Shown: one piece after another, positions 22,304 through 31,185 of the stretch
Numbering within the stretch: position 1 is the stretch's first letter
How the letters are laid out: every line of letters begins with the position of its first letter
Position numbers and translations under genes: made by a program
From: Desulfovibrio sp.
GTDB lineage: Bacteria; Desulfobacterota; Desulfovibrionia; Desulfovibrionales; Desulfovibrionaceae
DNA: 34,156 nt
NCBI GenBank assembly: GCA_017528345.1
Contig: JAFXOX010000053.1
Coordinates: forward strand, 1 to 34,156
Reading direction: 5' to 3'
The notes under the pieces: generated by a model
Databases searched by the model: none
What the model saw: only the letters and a program-made list of their open reading frames with translations
Told to the model about the DNA's origin: nothing

Positions 22304-23299
22304 ATGGAGCTTACCGGCCATCAACGCACAGCAGTGCTTCTTCTGGCCATGGGCGACAAGTTTACGGCCGATGTCTTCAAACGTATGGAACGGCAGGAAA
22401 TTGCCGAAGTGTCCAAAGCCATTGTGGAACTTGAGCCTGTGCCACGGGAAACGGTGGAGGAAGTGCTGCGGGAATTCCACGAATCCCTGACGGAAGGCGT
22501 GGACATGATTTCAGGCGGCAGTGAAACGGCCAAGCGCATGCTGGTCAAAAATCTCGATCCTGAGACTGCCAAATATGTCATGGACTCTCTGAGCCTGGAA
22601 ACCGGGCAGGAACCCTTCCGGGAGCTCTCTCAGGCAAGTCCGCGTCTTTTGTCCCAGATTCTGCGCAATGAGCACCCGCAGACCCTGGCTTTGATTATGG
22701 GGCATCTTTCCTCCGATCAAGCGGCAAGTCTGCTTTCGAATCTGCCGGCCAGTGTTCGGGCGGAAGTGTTGACACGTCTGGCCAAGCTGGAAAGCGTGCC
22801 GGAAGATATGCTGCTTGAAGTCGACAAGGTTCTGACCAGCCAGCTTATCGCCATGGGTGGCAAGGAGGGCAAGAAGGTCGGTGGCGTGCAGTCAGTGGCT
22901 GAGATCCTCAATGCTGTCGACAGGGCAACGGGCGAGGAAATTCTCACGGAAATCGAGGAAGATTCCACGCAGATGGCCGAAGATATCCGCAACCTGATGT
23001 TTGTCTTTGAGGACTGCAAGCATATTGACGATAAGGGTGTGCGTGAGCTGCTCAAGAGTGTCTCCAATGAGGATCTGACGCTGGCCCTGAAGGGGGCAAG
23101 CGACGAGCTCAAGGAGAAGTTCCTCTCCAATATGAGTGAGCGTGCCGGCAATATGATCCGCGAGGAGCTGGAATTTATGGGGCCGACGAAACTCAGCGAC
23201 GTGGAAGCGGCGCAGCAGAATATTGTCAAGATCGTGCGCAAGCTTGAAAGTGAAAACAAGCTGGTGGTCAGCCGGGGAGCCGGCGAAGTGTTTGTCTAG
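22304..23299 (+). CDS. fliG: Flagellar motor switch protein FliG
   Basis: A 331-residue switch and torque protein on the cytoplasmic face of the MS ring. N-terminal FliF-binding domain (LTGHQRTAVLLLAMGD), middle domain with NEHPQTLALIMGHL (the EHPQ motif), and C-terminal torque helix with conserved charges (LKGASDELKEKFLSNMSERAGNMI). Ends QNIVKIVRKLESENKL. ATG 22304 follows AAGGAG (22291-22296). Length is typical. The preceding microprotein and FliF tail would both be expected to contact its N-terminal domain. Confidence 0.97.
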   Translation: MELTGHQRTAVLLLAMGDKFTADVFKRMERQEIAEVSKAIVELEPVPRETVEEVLREFHESLTEGVDMISGGSETAKRMLVKNLDPETAKYVMDSLSLETGQEPFRELSQASPRLLSQILRNEHPQTLALIMGHLSSDQAASLLSNLPASVRAEVLTRLAKLESVPEDMLLEVDKVLTSQLIAMGGKEGKKVGGVQSVAEILNAVDRATGEEILTEIEEDSTQMAEDIRNLMFVFEDCKHIDDKGVRELLKSVSNEDLTLALKGASDELKEKFLSNMSERAGNMIREELEFMGPTKLSDVEAAQQNIVKIVRKLESENKLVVSRGAGEVFV

Positions 23300-23306
23300 G
23301 GGCTTT

Positions 23307-23340
23307 CAGTGCCCGTGGCTGTCTGAGCGCTGTTTTTTTT
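23307..23340 (+). terminator. Possible weak terminator between fliG and fliH
   Basis: CAGTGC (23307-23312) can pair with GCGCTG (23327-23332) including one wobble pair, followed by eight T (23333-23340). A competing hairpin GGGC/GCCC lies at 23300-23314. The loop is long (14), so it may only attenuate. Confidence 0.45.
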
Positions 23341-23413
23341 GTGTGTGTGGTGGGTGCTGGGATCCTGCCATGTAGCGTCTCAGGCTTTCGCTTTATGTTG
23401 GATTGTGGCAACA

Positions 23414-24826
23414 ATGGCATCGGAACAATTGCGCAAAAAATGGGGCACCATCTTCATGGGCGACCGCGAGGCCACCATGGAGCAGCTGGATGCCATGCAG
23501 GAGCCAGTTCTCAGGGAACGCCAGCAGAAGGATCTGCAGGCGGAGTATGTGGAACGGGTGCGCAAGCGTGCGGCCGACCGGGCGCGTGAGATCCTGGGTG
23601 AGGCCTATGCCGAGCGCCAGAAAGTCCTTGCCGAGGCTGAGGCGGAAATAGCCGGCTCGCGCGAGGCCATGCTCAAAGAGATTGCGGGCATTCGCGCCGA
23701 GGCTGAACAGATGCGCAATCAGGCTGCCGCAGAGCTTGCCAAGGCCCAGGCCGAGCGTGAAGCCGCTGTGCAGATCAAAAATCAGGCCCACGATGAAGGC
23801 TTTCAGGAAGGTATGGATCAGGCCGGCGCGGAGCTCAAAGAATTTCGCGCCGATATGGGCAATGAACTGGCTCAGCTTCTGCGTGCTGTGGAAGGGCAGG
23901 TGCGCAGTATCACCGACTACTGGCGGGACGATCTGGCAGAACTTGTGCGTGTGGCGGTACAGGCTGCCACAGGTTTTTTTCTGCAGGAGGAGCATGAGCG
24001 CATTCTCAAAGGGCTTGTTCTTGAGGCCGTCAATCTCCTGGAAGAGCGTGAGGTGGTCTCCCTCAGAGTTAATCCTGAAGACGAGAGCCTTGTCAGTGAT
24101 ATGTTCAGAGCCGCACGGGAAAAGGCGCCTGAGCTCAAACAGTGGATTGTCAACGGCGATGACAGCATTGCCCGTGGCGGGCTTGTGGCCGAAAGCGGCA
24201 GCGGCAGCGTCGATCTGCGCAGAGAAAATTTTCAGGAGCTTGTGGACTCCATTATGACGCATCTGGCGCTACCTGTGCGTGAAGCCGAAAATGCGGCGCA
24301 GGAGGCCCTGCACAATGAGGTCGAAGTCTGTGCCAGAGCTTTTTCGGCACGGGAAGAAGAGCCAAAGCCTGAAGCTGTTTCCGAAGAGAAAGATGCGCCT
24401 CAGCCAAAGCCTGCGGCCCTCGCAGCGGAAAAGCCTGCAGCGCCTCCGCCTGCACAGCCCAAGCCAGCTCCTGTAAAACCCCAGGAAATCAGCCCCAAGG
24501 CCGCGGAGACAAAGACCGAGGCAGCGCAAGCCCCAACAAGACCTGCGCCTCAACCCACACCTCCGCAACCCCGTCCGGCTGCTCCTCAGCCGGCAGAAGT
24601 CCAGCCACCAGAATCTCAGTCTACTGCGCAAGTTCCAGATCTCGGAGCTCTTGAGGAGGATCTTTTGCCGGATCCGCAGGCGGCATCGTCAGGGGCGCTT
24701 GAGGTTTCCACCGCAGATCTTCCAAGTCTTGCCGAACTTGAGGAAGAGCTTTTTCCGGTCAGTCACGACGAAGAGCATGAGGTTCTTGAGCATGGTGGAT
24801 TTCTCTCTGATCAGCAGGCATCCTGA
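23414..24826 (+). CDS. fliH: Flagellar export regulator FliH with long Pro/Ala/Glu tail
   Basis: A 470-residue protein, about twice usual FliH size, that binds and controls the FliI ATPase. Residues about 45-150 are a charged coiled coil (AEYVERVRKRAADRAREILGEA); the FliH/VATP-E-like domain follows (VSLRVNPEDESLV, VNGDDSIARGGLVAESGSGSVDL). From about residue 311 comes a low-complexity tail rich in Pro, Ala, Gln and Glu (PKPAPVKPQE, PTPPQPRPAAPQPAE), ending with acidic segments (LAELEEELFPVSHDEEHEV). The tail is probably disordered. ATG 23414 is chosen because ASEQLRKKWGTIF looks like a cytoplasmic start; there is no clear ribosome site, and the upstream extension from 23339 lacks sense. Confidence 0.85.
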   Translation: MASEQLRKKWGTIFMGDREATMEQLDAMQEPVLRERQQKDLQAEYVERVRKRAADRAREILGEAYAERQKVLAEAEAEIAGSREAMLKEIAGIRAEAEQMRNQAAAELAKAQAEREAAVQIKNQAHDEGFQEGMDQAGAELKEFRADMGNELAQLLRAVEGQVRSITDYWRDDLAELVRVAVQAATGFFLQEEHERILKGLVLEAVNLLEEREVVSLRVNPEDESLVSDMFRAAREKAPELKQWIVNGDDSIARGGLVAESGSGSVDLRRENFQELVDSIMTHLALPVREAENAAQEALHNEVEVCARAFSAREEEPKPEAVSEEKDAPQPKPAALAAEKPAAPPPAQPKPAPVKPQEISPKAAETKTEAAQAPTRPAPQPTPPQPRPAAPQPAEVQPPESQSTAQVPDLGALEEDLLPDPQAASSGALEVSTADLPSLAELEEELFPVSHDEEHEVLEHGGFLSDQQAS

Positions 24827-24837
24827 GGAAGTAGGTC

Positions 24838-26343
24838 ATGCAACTTGATCCGCGAGCCTGTTGTAATATATTGACAAACAGCAATCCCGTTAGGCTCTAT
24901 GGCAAGGTGAACAAAGTTGTGGGGCTGGTGGCTGAAGGGTCAGGTCTGCGTGCACCGCTGGGGGCAGTCTGTCACATGTTGCCTGACGCAAGTGATGAAG
25001 GCATCGCAGCTGAGGTTGTGGGCTTTCGCGATGGCAATCTCCTTTTTATGCCCTATGGTGATATGCGCGGTATTCGCCCTGGCAGCCGTATCCGCAATAC
25101 CAGTCTTCCGCCGGTTTTCCCCGTAGGCCCCGAACTTTTGGGCCGCGCCTTTGATGCCTTTGGTACCCCCCTGGATGCCGGCCCTCCCGTCAGTGCCGAA
25201 ATCTGCACCTCTCCCCTTACAGCCTCATCTTCCAGTCAGACCAGCTTTCAAGCCCAGATGGAGGCCCAGAAGCCCTTTGTGCCGGCTTGGGTCGTGCAGG
25301 CCCGTGAGCAGTGGCATCCTGAACTGGCCCCTCTCTACACCGATCCCCCAAGTCCTTTGCAGCGGCCTCGCATTACTGATATTCTCGATGTTGGCGTGCG
25401 TGCCATCAATAGTCTCATTACCTTGGGCAAGGGGCAGCGTGTGGGCATCATGGCCGGCAGCGGCGTTGGCAAATCCACACTTATGGGCATGATGGCCCGC
25501 TACACGAGAGCTGACGTGAATGTCATTGCCTTGATCGGTGAACGTGGCCGCGAGGTTGTGGAATTCATGGAACGGGATCTGGGCCCTGAGGGGATGGCGC
25601 GCAGTGTCCTTGTGATCGCGACTTCTGACCAGTCGCCCCTTGTCCGAATGCGTGCGGCCTATGCCGCGACTGCAGTTGCGGAGTATTTCAGGGATAAGGG
25701 CATGGATGTTTTGCTGATGATGGATTCGGTCACGCGTTTTGCCATGGCCAGCCGAGAGATCGGCCTGGCTGTGGGAGAGCCGCCGACCACCAAGGGCTAT
25801 ACGCCATCGGTTTTTTCGCAGCTGCCCAAGCTTTTGGAGCGGGCCGGTCGTTCTGAAAAGGGAACCATCACAGGCATTTATACCGTCCTTGTGGATGGTG
25901 ACGATTTCAACGAGCCCATCGCCGATGCCGTGCGTTCCATTCTGGACGGACATATTGTCCTGACGCGGGATCTGGCCGATCAGGGCCATTTTCCGGCTAT
26001 TGACGTTTTGCGTTCCATCAGCCGTCTGCGTTCGGAAATCTGTGAGAAAGCAGATGTTCTGGCTGGTCGATCTGTGACCAGACAGATGAGCACCTTTCGT
26101 AAGGTGGAGGACATGGTCAATATCGGGGCCTACAGTAAGGGGAGCAATCCCGAAATCGACGAGGCCATCGAGAATATGCCGGCGATCAATGCCTTTCTCT
26201 GTCAGGATGTGGGGGATCCGCAGAGTGTGGAAGAGAGTATGGAAAAAATGCGGGCTCTGGCACATGTGCCGGAGCAGCCGGTGCGGAGTGGCAAGGCTGC
26301 GGTGTCTCAGGGGAAAGTTCCCCCTAAGGTAGCCCCACGTTAG
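24838..26343 (+). CDS. fliI: Flagellar export ATPase FliI with an insertion
   Basis: A 501-residue ATPase of the flagellar type III export apparatus. Walker A GSGVGKST at 207-214, ALIGERGREVVEF, Walker B-like VLLMMDSVTRFA, and GSITGIYTVLVDGDD-like GTITGIYTVLVDGDDFNEP are standard. Between the N-terminal barrel and the catalytic domain, about 40 residues (roughly 126-168; SSSSQTSFQAQ, PFVPAWVVQAREQW) are extra compared with common FliI. ATG 24838 follows GAGGAA (24825-24830), which overlaps the fliH stop. fliJ, usually next, is not found here. Confidence 0.95.
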   Translation: MQLDPRACCNILTNSNPVRLYGKVNKVVGLVAEGSGLRAPLGAVCHMLPDASDEGIAAEVVGFRDGNLLFMPYGDMRGIRPGSRIRNTSLPPVFPVGPELLGRAFDAFGTPLDAGPPVSAEICTSPLTASSSSQTSFQAQMEAQKPFVPAWVVQAREQWHPELAPLYTDPPSPLQRPRITDILDVGVRAINSLITLGKGQRVGIMAGSGVGKSTLMGMMARYTRADVNVIALIGERGREVVEFMERDLGPEGMARSVLVIATSDQSPLVRMRAAYAATAVAEYFRDKGMDVLLMMDSVTRFAMASREIGLAVGEPPTTKGYTPSVFSQLPKLLERAGRSEKGTITGIYTVLVDGDDFNEPIADAVRSILDGHIVLTRDLADQGHFPAIDVLRSISRLRSEICEKADVLAGRSVTRQMSTFRKVEDMVNIGAYSKGSNPEIDEAIENMPAINAFLCQDVGDPQSVEESMEKMRALAHVPEQPVRSGKAAVSQGKVPPKVAPR

Positions 26344-26351
26344 GCTGATAG

Positions 26352-26396
26352 GGCGCAGGCAAGGGACAGCTCCGGGCGTCGGGGGCCGTCTGCGCC
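26352..26396 (+). other. Inverted repeat in the gap after fliI
   Basis: GGCGCAG (26352-26358) and CTGCGCC (26390-26396) can form a stem with a GC-rich 31-base loop; no T run follows. It lies between fliI and the PEP-synthase-like gene and might mark an RNA processing or stabilising structure. No promoter was recognised in this gap. Confidence 0.4.
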
Positions 26397-26466
26397 ATGG
26401 CTTTTCTGCGCAAGCAAGGGAGGCGGCATTTTCTCTCACGCGAGCCCTGGAGAGGAGTGCCGATGC

Positions 26467-29028
26467 GTGATGATCTTTTCAGGCCTTTTGCAGCGTTTTC
26501 GGAAAAAGCAAGAAGAGACAGGCGGCAATGATGCGGAGCGCGTCTTTGCCATGCGCCATCATATCTTCAAGCTCTTTCTCAAATCGTGGAATAAATTTCA
26601 GGAGACCATGACCGATGTCGAGTACACACTCTGCTGTGATCATCCTTTTGGTCTCTACAGAGTGCATGAGCTCTGCTGCTCGGTGGCAACACAGGTTTTT
26701 CAGTGCATTCACCACCTGGAGCGTCTTGATGCTGAGCCCTGTGCCAATCTTAAGGCGCGTTTTGACCTTCTCCAGAAAGAGGTCGCAGGCTTTGTCTATC
26801 CCGAGTCCATCTGTCCTGTGGGGCCGCTCTGTATTGCCCTTGGCACAGGCTCTCTGGACGATGCTTTGCGTCTGCATCTCATTGATCCGGCAACAGCACG
26901 GCTGGAAAAGCTGCGTGTGCATTTCCCCAACAATGTGCCTCAGGGCTTTGTGCTCACCCAGACAGCGTGTCAGCATTTTTACGGCCAGGGGGATCTTCTC
27001 AAGGAGCTTGCCCGCCGTACACAGGCGGCCGGAGGCTACGCTCCGCTGCATCTGGCCAAACTCTCGGAGACGTTGGGCTCATTCATTGAAAACAAGGAAT
27101 TGCCCGATGAGGTCAGAAACTGTGTGCTCAGCGAAATTCACGCCCTGCGTGGGCGTCTGAGCGGTGGCAACTGGCGATTGCTTTTGCGCGGAAGGCTTTG
27201 GCCTGTGCTGTCGGATGAGCATAAGGCAGGGGATATGCGCGATCCGGGCCTTCTGCTCTGGGGGCCTGCGGTGTCGCTTGCGGCATCGGATGAGGAAATT
27301 CTCCATGCCCTTGTGGTCACCCTTGCTCGCAAATATCGTGCCCAGGCACTCATTTATCGCCGGGCAAGAGGCCTGACAGACTGTGATGCCGGCTACTGCG
27401 TAGCCTGTCTGGCTGTGGAAGAGCCCATGATTGGCGGTCTTGCCCATACAGGCACCCCCCTTGATCCTGAGGGTCGAACCTTGACGCTCTATGCCTGTGC
27501 GGGTCTTCCGCAGGAGATGGAGTATTCCACTCTGCCTGTGGAAACTGTGACCTTGAACAGTCACGATGGCACAGAGCACGTCTCCCCGGATGCCCCTCAG
27601 GCACCGCGTATGCTCCTTACCCCCGAACGCACGGCCAAGATCGCGGACTTTGCCCGCAAGGTCGCCCTGGATCGCCACTGGCCGCTTTCTTTGACCTTTG
27701 TGATGACGCGTAAGGAGGATCTCATGATCCTGCTTGCCCGTCCTTTGCATATTGAGGAGCCGCAGCACTATCCCCACAATCAGAGCGATGCCGAACTTCT
27801 CCTTGCAGGCGGCATGGCTGTGAGTCTTGGTCGCGTATCCGGACGCGTGATCATTGCGCGTTCCTGGGAGGATGTCCGGCACTTTCCTCCAGGTGGCATT
27901 CTCGTTGTGCCCGATGATCAGTACACCTGGGTTTCCATCATAGACCGGGCAGCCGGTATTATTGCCGAGAAAGGCGTGCTTGGTTCACGGCTCGGGTCCC
28001 TTGCCCGAGAATTTGGCAAACCTGCGCTTTTTGGCATGCAAGATGCCATGAGCCGACTGACCTACGGACAGGAAGTGACCCTCTGTGTGGATCAGAAAGC
28101 CGTCTATGCCGGCCACTGCAAAGAACTTCTGGAAGGGGTCTCCAAACCGTGTGATCACATGGTGGGCAGCCCTGTCTGGCATCTTTTGCAGCATGCCGCC
28201 GAACGTATCCTGCCCTTTACCATGGATGTGGACAGTGTTGATTTTCGCAGCAGAAATTGCAGAACCTACCATGATATTGCCCGTTTCTGCCACGAAAGAG
28301 CTGTTTCTGCCATGTTCTCCCTGGGAGCGGCCAAAAAATACGCGCCGACCCGCGTCAAACAGCTGGTGGATGAGGTCCCCAAGCAGTTTTGGGTGGTCAA
28401 TTTGAGCAATGGTTTTGCCACAACCCCCAAGGGGCCCTTTATCGATATCAGCGAGATCTGTTCCGTGCCCATGGCCGCCCTGTGGCGCGGCATGAACGCC
28501 TTTCCCTGGGAGGGACCGCCGCCTGTGGACGGCAAGGGCTTCCTCTCTGTGCTCTTTGAGGCCACAGCCAATCCCAATCTCGAGCCGTCCGCGCAGACCA
28601 GCTATTTTTCCGAGAAAAATTATTTTCTCATCAGTCGCGATTATGCGAGTTTGCACTCACGTTTTGGTTTTCATTTTGTCTCGGTGGAAGCCAATCTTGG
28701 TGAGCGCAGCCGTGAGAATTCCATTGTCTTCCAGCTGCGTGGCGGGGCTGCGGATATCGAACGGCGTATGCTGCGTGTTCGTTTCGTCTCGGAGATACTC
28801 TGGGAATTCGGTTTTGCCTCACAGCTGGCCAATGACGCCTTGGTCGCGCGTATTGAGGGCGTCAGTCAGGAAGAGGGCATACAGTTCCTCTATGTCTGCG
28901 GCTATCTGACCATTCATACGCGCCAGCTCGACATGATCATGCAGGACCGCACTCAGGTGCAGCAGCGCCATGATGCCATGATCTCTGACTGCCGCAGCCT
29001 TTTCACAGGCAAGGCACTCAATCTTTAA
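26467..29028 (+). CDS. Degenerate PEP-synthase-like protein (probable pseudo-enzyme)
   Basis: An 853-residue paralogue of the protein at 31186. Order: helical N-terminal part (1-120), PPDK/PEP-synthase N-domain (about 145-425, NVPQGFVLTQTACQHFYG ... LLARPL), swivelling phosphohistidine domain (about 455-530), unfamiliar C-terminal domain (from about 560). Key residues are gone: the ATP-grasp motif RSSAxxED..FAG of the partner reads LRGRLWPVLSDEHKAGD here, and the catalytic His of GGxxxH is Arg508 (EKGVLGSRLGSLAREFG). The barrel that binds PEP is absent; instead a conserved NC-x3-HDI-x-RFCHE motif (Cys598, His602, Cys608, His609) suggests metal binding. GTG 26467 lies nine bases after AGAGGAG; ATG 26470 is an alternative. 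Probably a regulatory partner. Confidence 0.8.
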   Translation: MMIFSGLLQRFRKKQEETGGNDAERVFAMRHHIFKLFLKSWNKFQETMTDVEYTLCCDHPFGLYRVHELCCSVATQVFQCIHHLERLDAEPCANLKARFDLLQKEVAGFVYPESICPVGPLCIALGTGSLDDALRLHLIDPATARLEKLRVHFPNNVPQGFVLTQTACQHFYGQGDLLKELARRTQAAGGYAPLHLAKLSETLGSFIENKELPDEVRNCVLSEIHALRGRLSGGNWRLLLRGRLWPVLSDEHKAGDMRDPGLLLWGPAVSLAASDEEILHALVVTLARKYRAQALIYRRARGLTDCDAGYCVACLAVEEPMIGGLAHTGTPLDPEGRTLTLYACAGLPQEMEYSTLPVETVTLNSHDGTEHVSPDAPQAPRMLLTPERTAKIADFARKVALDRHWPLSLTFVMTRKEDLMILLARPLHIEEPQHYPHNQSDAELLLAGGMAVSLGRVSGRVIIARSWEDVRHFPPGGILVVPDDQYTWVSIIDRAAGIIAEKGVLGSRLGSLAREFGKPALFGMQDAMSRLTYGQEVTLCVDQKAVYAGHCKELLEGVSKPCDHMVGSPVWHLLQHAAERILPFTMDVDSVDFRSRNCRTYHDIARFCHERAVSAMFSLGAAKKYAPTRVKQLVDEVPKQFWVVNLSNGFATTPKGPFIDISEICSVPMAALWRGMNAFPWEGPPPVDGKGFLSVLFEATANPNLEPSAQTSYFSEKNYFLISRDYASLHSRFGFHFVSVEANLGERSRENSIVFQLRGGAADIERRMLRVRFVSEILWEFGFASQLANDALVARIEGVSQEEGIQFLYVCGYLTIHTRQLDMIMQDRTQVQQRHDAMISDCRSLFTGKALNL

Positions 29029-29042
29029 CGCGGAAATATGCT

Positions 29043-30761
29043 ATGTCCATGTCTTCAGACCAGGCTCCCGCCTACCGTGGCTTTTTCTGGCGCATTCTCT
29101 TCACCTTTCTTCTGCTGTCTCTGACTCCTCTCATTGTTCTGGGCGTCTTTTCGCTGCGACATATTGATGCCATTTACGGGGAGAAGATCAGCGCCGGTCT
29201 GGAGGCTGTGACAAGCAGTAAGCGCCGTGCCCTGGATACGTTTCTGGCTGAACGTATCGCCCAGATCAGGACCATGGCCTTTACCCACTCCTATGAAGAG
29301 CTGACCGATGCCGGGCGCCTCAGCCAGCTCTTCAGTGTGATGCAGAATAATAGTGCCTCATTTGTGGATATGGGCATTATCGGCATGGATGGTCAGCATA
29401 TTGCCTATGTGGGGCCTTTTGATCTCAAAAGCGCCAATTACGCCAAGGCCGAATGGTTTAGTGAAGTGCAGCGCAAGGGTGTTGTGGTGACAGACGTCTT
29501 TCTTGGTCTGCGTAAGATTCCGCACTTCATTATCGCTGTGCTGCGCCATGCCGGTGGCAAAAGTTTTATCCTGCGCGCCACCATCGACATGGAGGTTTTG
29601 CAGGCGCTTTTGCAGCGGGAGTATTCAGGCACGCATGCCGAGGCCTTTCTCGTCAATCAGCAGGGTGTTTTGCAGACCGATTCCCTCTACCATGGCAAAA
29701 TGATGGAAACCTTTGTTTTGCCAGACTATCAGCGTTCCTCCCAGCGCATCTTTTTGTTCCCCATTCAGGATACAGCCCATAAGGACCGCTGGCTGCAGGG
29801 GGCAATCATGCCGCTTTCGACCATGCCCTGGATTCTCGTTGTGGTCGATGATGCCTATGAGAGCCTGACCAGCCTGCATCAGCTGCAGAGCCTGATTATG
29901 CTCTTTCTTGTGGTCGGTTCCCTTGTGATCATTGTGGGCGCCTTTTTCTGTACACGTCGCATCATCGGGCAGCTGCAGGTGAGCGATGCCCAGAAAAAGC
30001 AGATTGATGCGCGCATGCTGCAGTCAAGCAAAATGGCGGCTCTTGGGAAGATGGCCGCAGGCGTCGCCCATGAGGTGAATAATCCGTTAATGCTCATCCA
30101 GGAAAACGCCGGCTGGATTCGTGATCTTCTGGATGAGGAATCTCCTGAGACGGTGAAGAATTATCAGGAGATCTTGCAGAGCTGTGTGAAAATTGAAGAC
30201 CATGTCAAGCGCGCCAAGGGGATAACCCAGCGTATGCTTGGCTTTGGTCGGCGTATGAATCCAGGCCGAACAGAAGTTTTGCTCAATTCCCTGGCAGAGG
30301 ACGCCTGTGAAATGCTCAGAGCCGAGGCCACAAACCGCAATATTACCCTGACCCGGGAGTTTGATGCGGCGCTGCCTGTGGTCTACAGTGATCCGTCGCA
30401 GCTTGAGCAGGTGCTCATCAATATCATTGACAATGCCCTCGATGCCATTGGCCGCAATGGCGAGGTGCGCATTGCCACGCGCAAGGAAGGCGAAGGGGTC
30501 GCCATCGTCATTGCCGATAATGGTCCAGGCATGGATGAGGCCACGCGTCAGCGCATTTTTGATCCCTTCTTTACCACCAAGAAAGTGGGGGAAGGCACAG
30601 GTCTTGGTCTGGCCATCTGCTTCTCCATTCTCGAGAAGCTCGGCGGGCACATCAATGTGGAAAGTACCATTGGCAAGGGAACCGTGTTTACCATTTCTCT
30701 GCCTCATGAACCGCCTGTTTTACCCCTTGAGGCAGACTTTACGGAAAAACCGGCCAAATAA
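29043..30761 (+). CDS. Sensor histidine kinase with Cache-like extracytoplasmic domain
   Basis: A 572-residue membrane kinase. Membrane helices at about 14-37 and 283-305 enclose a 245-residue periplasmic domain with Cache features (IIGMDGQHIAYVGPFDLKSANYAKAEWF, WILVVVDD). No HAMP is evident. Phospho-accepting His343 lies in AAGVAHEVNNPL, a NtrB/ZraS-like H box; ATP-binding boxes are NIIDNALDA, DNGPGM, FDPFFTTK and GTGLGL. It starts 14 bases after the degenerate PEP-synthase-like gene and is followed by a response regulator, the expected partner. The input signal is unknown; Cache domains bind small metabolites such as organic acids. Confidence 0.92.
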   Translation: MSMSSDQAPAYRGFFWRILFTFLLLSLTPLIVLGVFSLRHIDAIYGEKISAGLEAVTSSKRRALDTFLAERIAQIRTMAFTHSYEELTDAGRLSQLFSVMQNNSASFVDMGIIGMDGQHIAYVGPFDLKSANYAKAEWFSEVQRKGVVVTDVFLGLRKIPHFIIAVLRHAGGKSFILRATIDMEVLQALLQREYSGTHAEAFLVNQQGVLQTDSLYHGKMMETFVLPDYQRSSQRIFLFPIQDTAHKDRWLQGAIMPLSTMPWILVVVDDAYESLTSLHQLQSLIMLFLVVGSLVIIVGAFFCTRRIIGQLQVSDAQKKQIDARMLQSSKMAALGKMAAGVAHEVNNPLMLIQENAGWIRDLLDEESPETVKNYQEILQSCVKIEDHVKRAKGITQRMLGFGRRMNPGRTEVLLNSLAEDACEMLRAEATNRNITLTREFDAALPVVYSDPSQLEQVLINIIDNALDAIGRNGEVRIATRKEGEGVAIVIADNGPGMDEATRQRIFDPFFTTKKVGEGTGLGLAICFSILEKLGGHINVESTIGKGTVFTISLPHEPPVLPLEADFTEKPAK

Positions 30762-30806
30762 CCGACTTTTGGCATGCCGCAGGGCATGAGGGTACAAGGA
30801 GCGCGT

Positions 30807-31184
30807 ATGCGTGTGCTGATCGTGGATGATGAAGTAGAATTTTTGGAACTGATGGAAAAACGGCTCTCCCGCAGGGGCCTGGAAGTTGTGACGGCCAGTG
30901 ACGGCCAGTCGGCCCTGCAGCAGGTGGAAGCGTCCATGACCGCCAATACGCCCTTTAAGGTCGTGGTCATGGATGTGCGCATGCCGGGCATGGATGGTCT
31001 TGAGACACTGCGCAATATGAAAAAACTGGCCCCGCAAGTTCCTGTGATTTTGCTCACAGGGCATGCGGCCGTCGGTGTGGCTATGGAAGGACTGGAACTG
31101 GGAGCCTTTGACTATATGCTGAAACCTGTACCCATTGGCGAACTCATCGTCAAAATGGAAGAAGCGACCAAATCGGCTGAATAG
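30807..31184 (+). CDS. Single-domain response regulator (CheY-like)
   Basis: A 125-residue receiver domain with no output domain. Acidic pocket Asp7/Asp8 (LIVDDE), phospho-acceptor Asp56 (VVMDVRMPGMDG), Thr84 and Lys106 (KPVP). ATG 30807 follows AAGGAG (30796-30801); earlier ATGs in frame lack ribosome sites. It is one base ahead of the second PEP-synthase-like gene (translational coupling). Without an output domain it must act by binding a protein, and the neighbouring PEP-synthase-like proteins or the flagellar switch are candidates. Confidence 0.92.
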   Translation: MRVLIVDDEVEFLELMEKRLSRRGLEVVTASDGQSALQQVEASMTANTPFKVVVMDVRMPGMDGLETLRNMKKLAPQVPVILLTGHAAVGVAMEGLELGAFDYMLKPVPIGELIVKMEEATKSAE

Positions 31185-31185
31185 C

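Noticed and set aside
23339..23413. fliH start at 23339
   Set aside because: The added residues (CVWWVLGSCHVASQ) begin in the T run of the possible terminator and do not fit a cytoplasmic FliH.
26463..26531. 22-codon open frame starting MRDDLFRPF after fliI (a possible fliJ remnant)
   Set aside because: It has a good ribosome distance but no resemblance to FliJ, and it overlaps the start of the large gene, whose own N-terminus resembles that of its paralogue.
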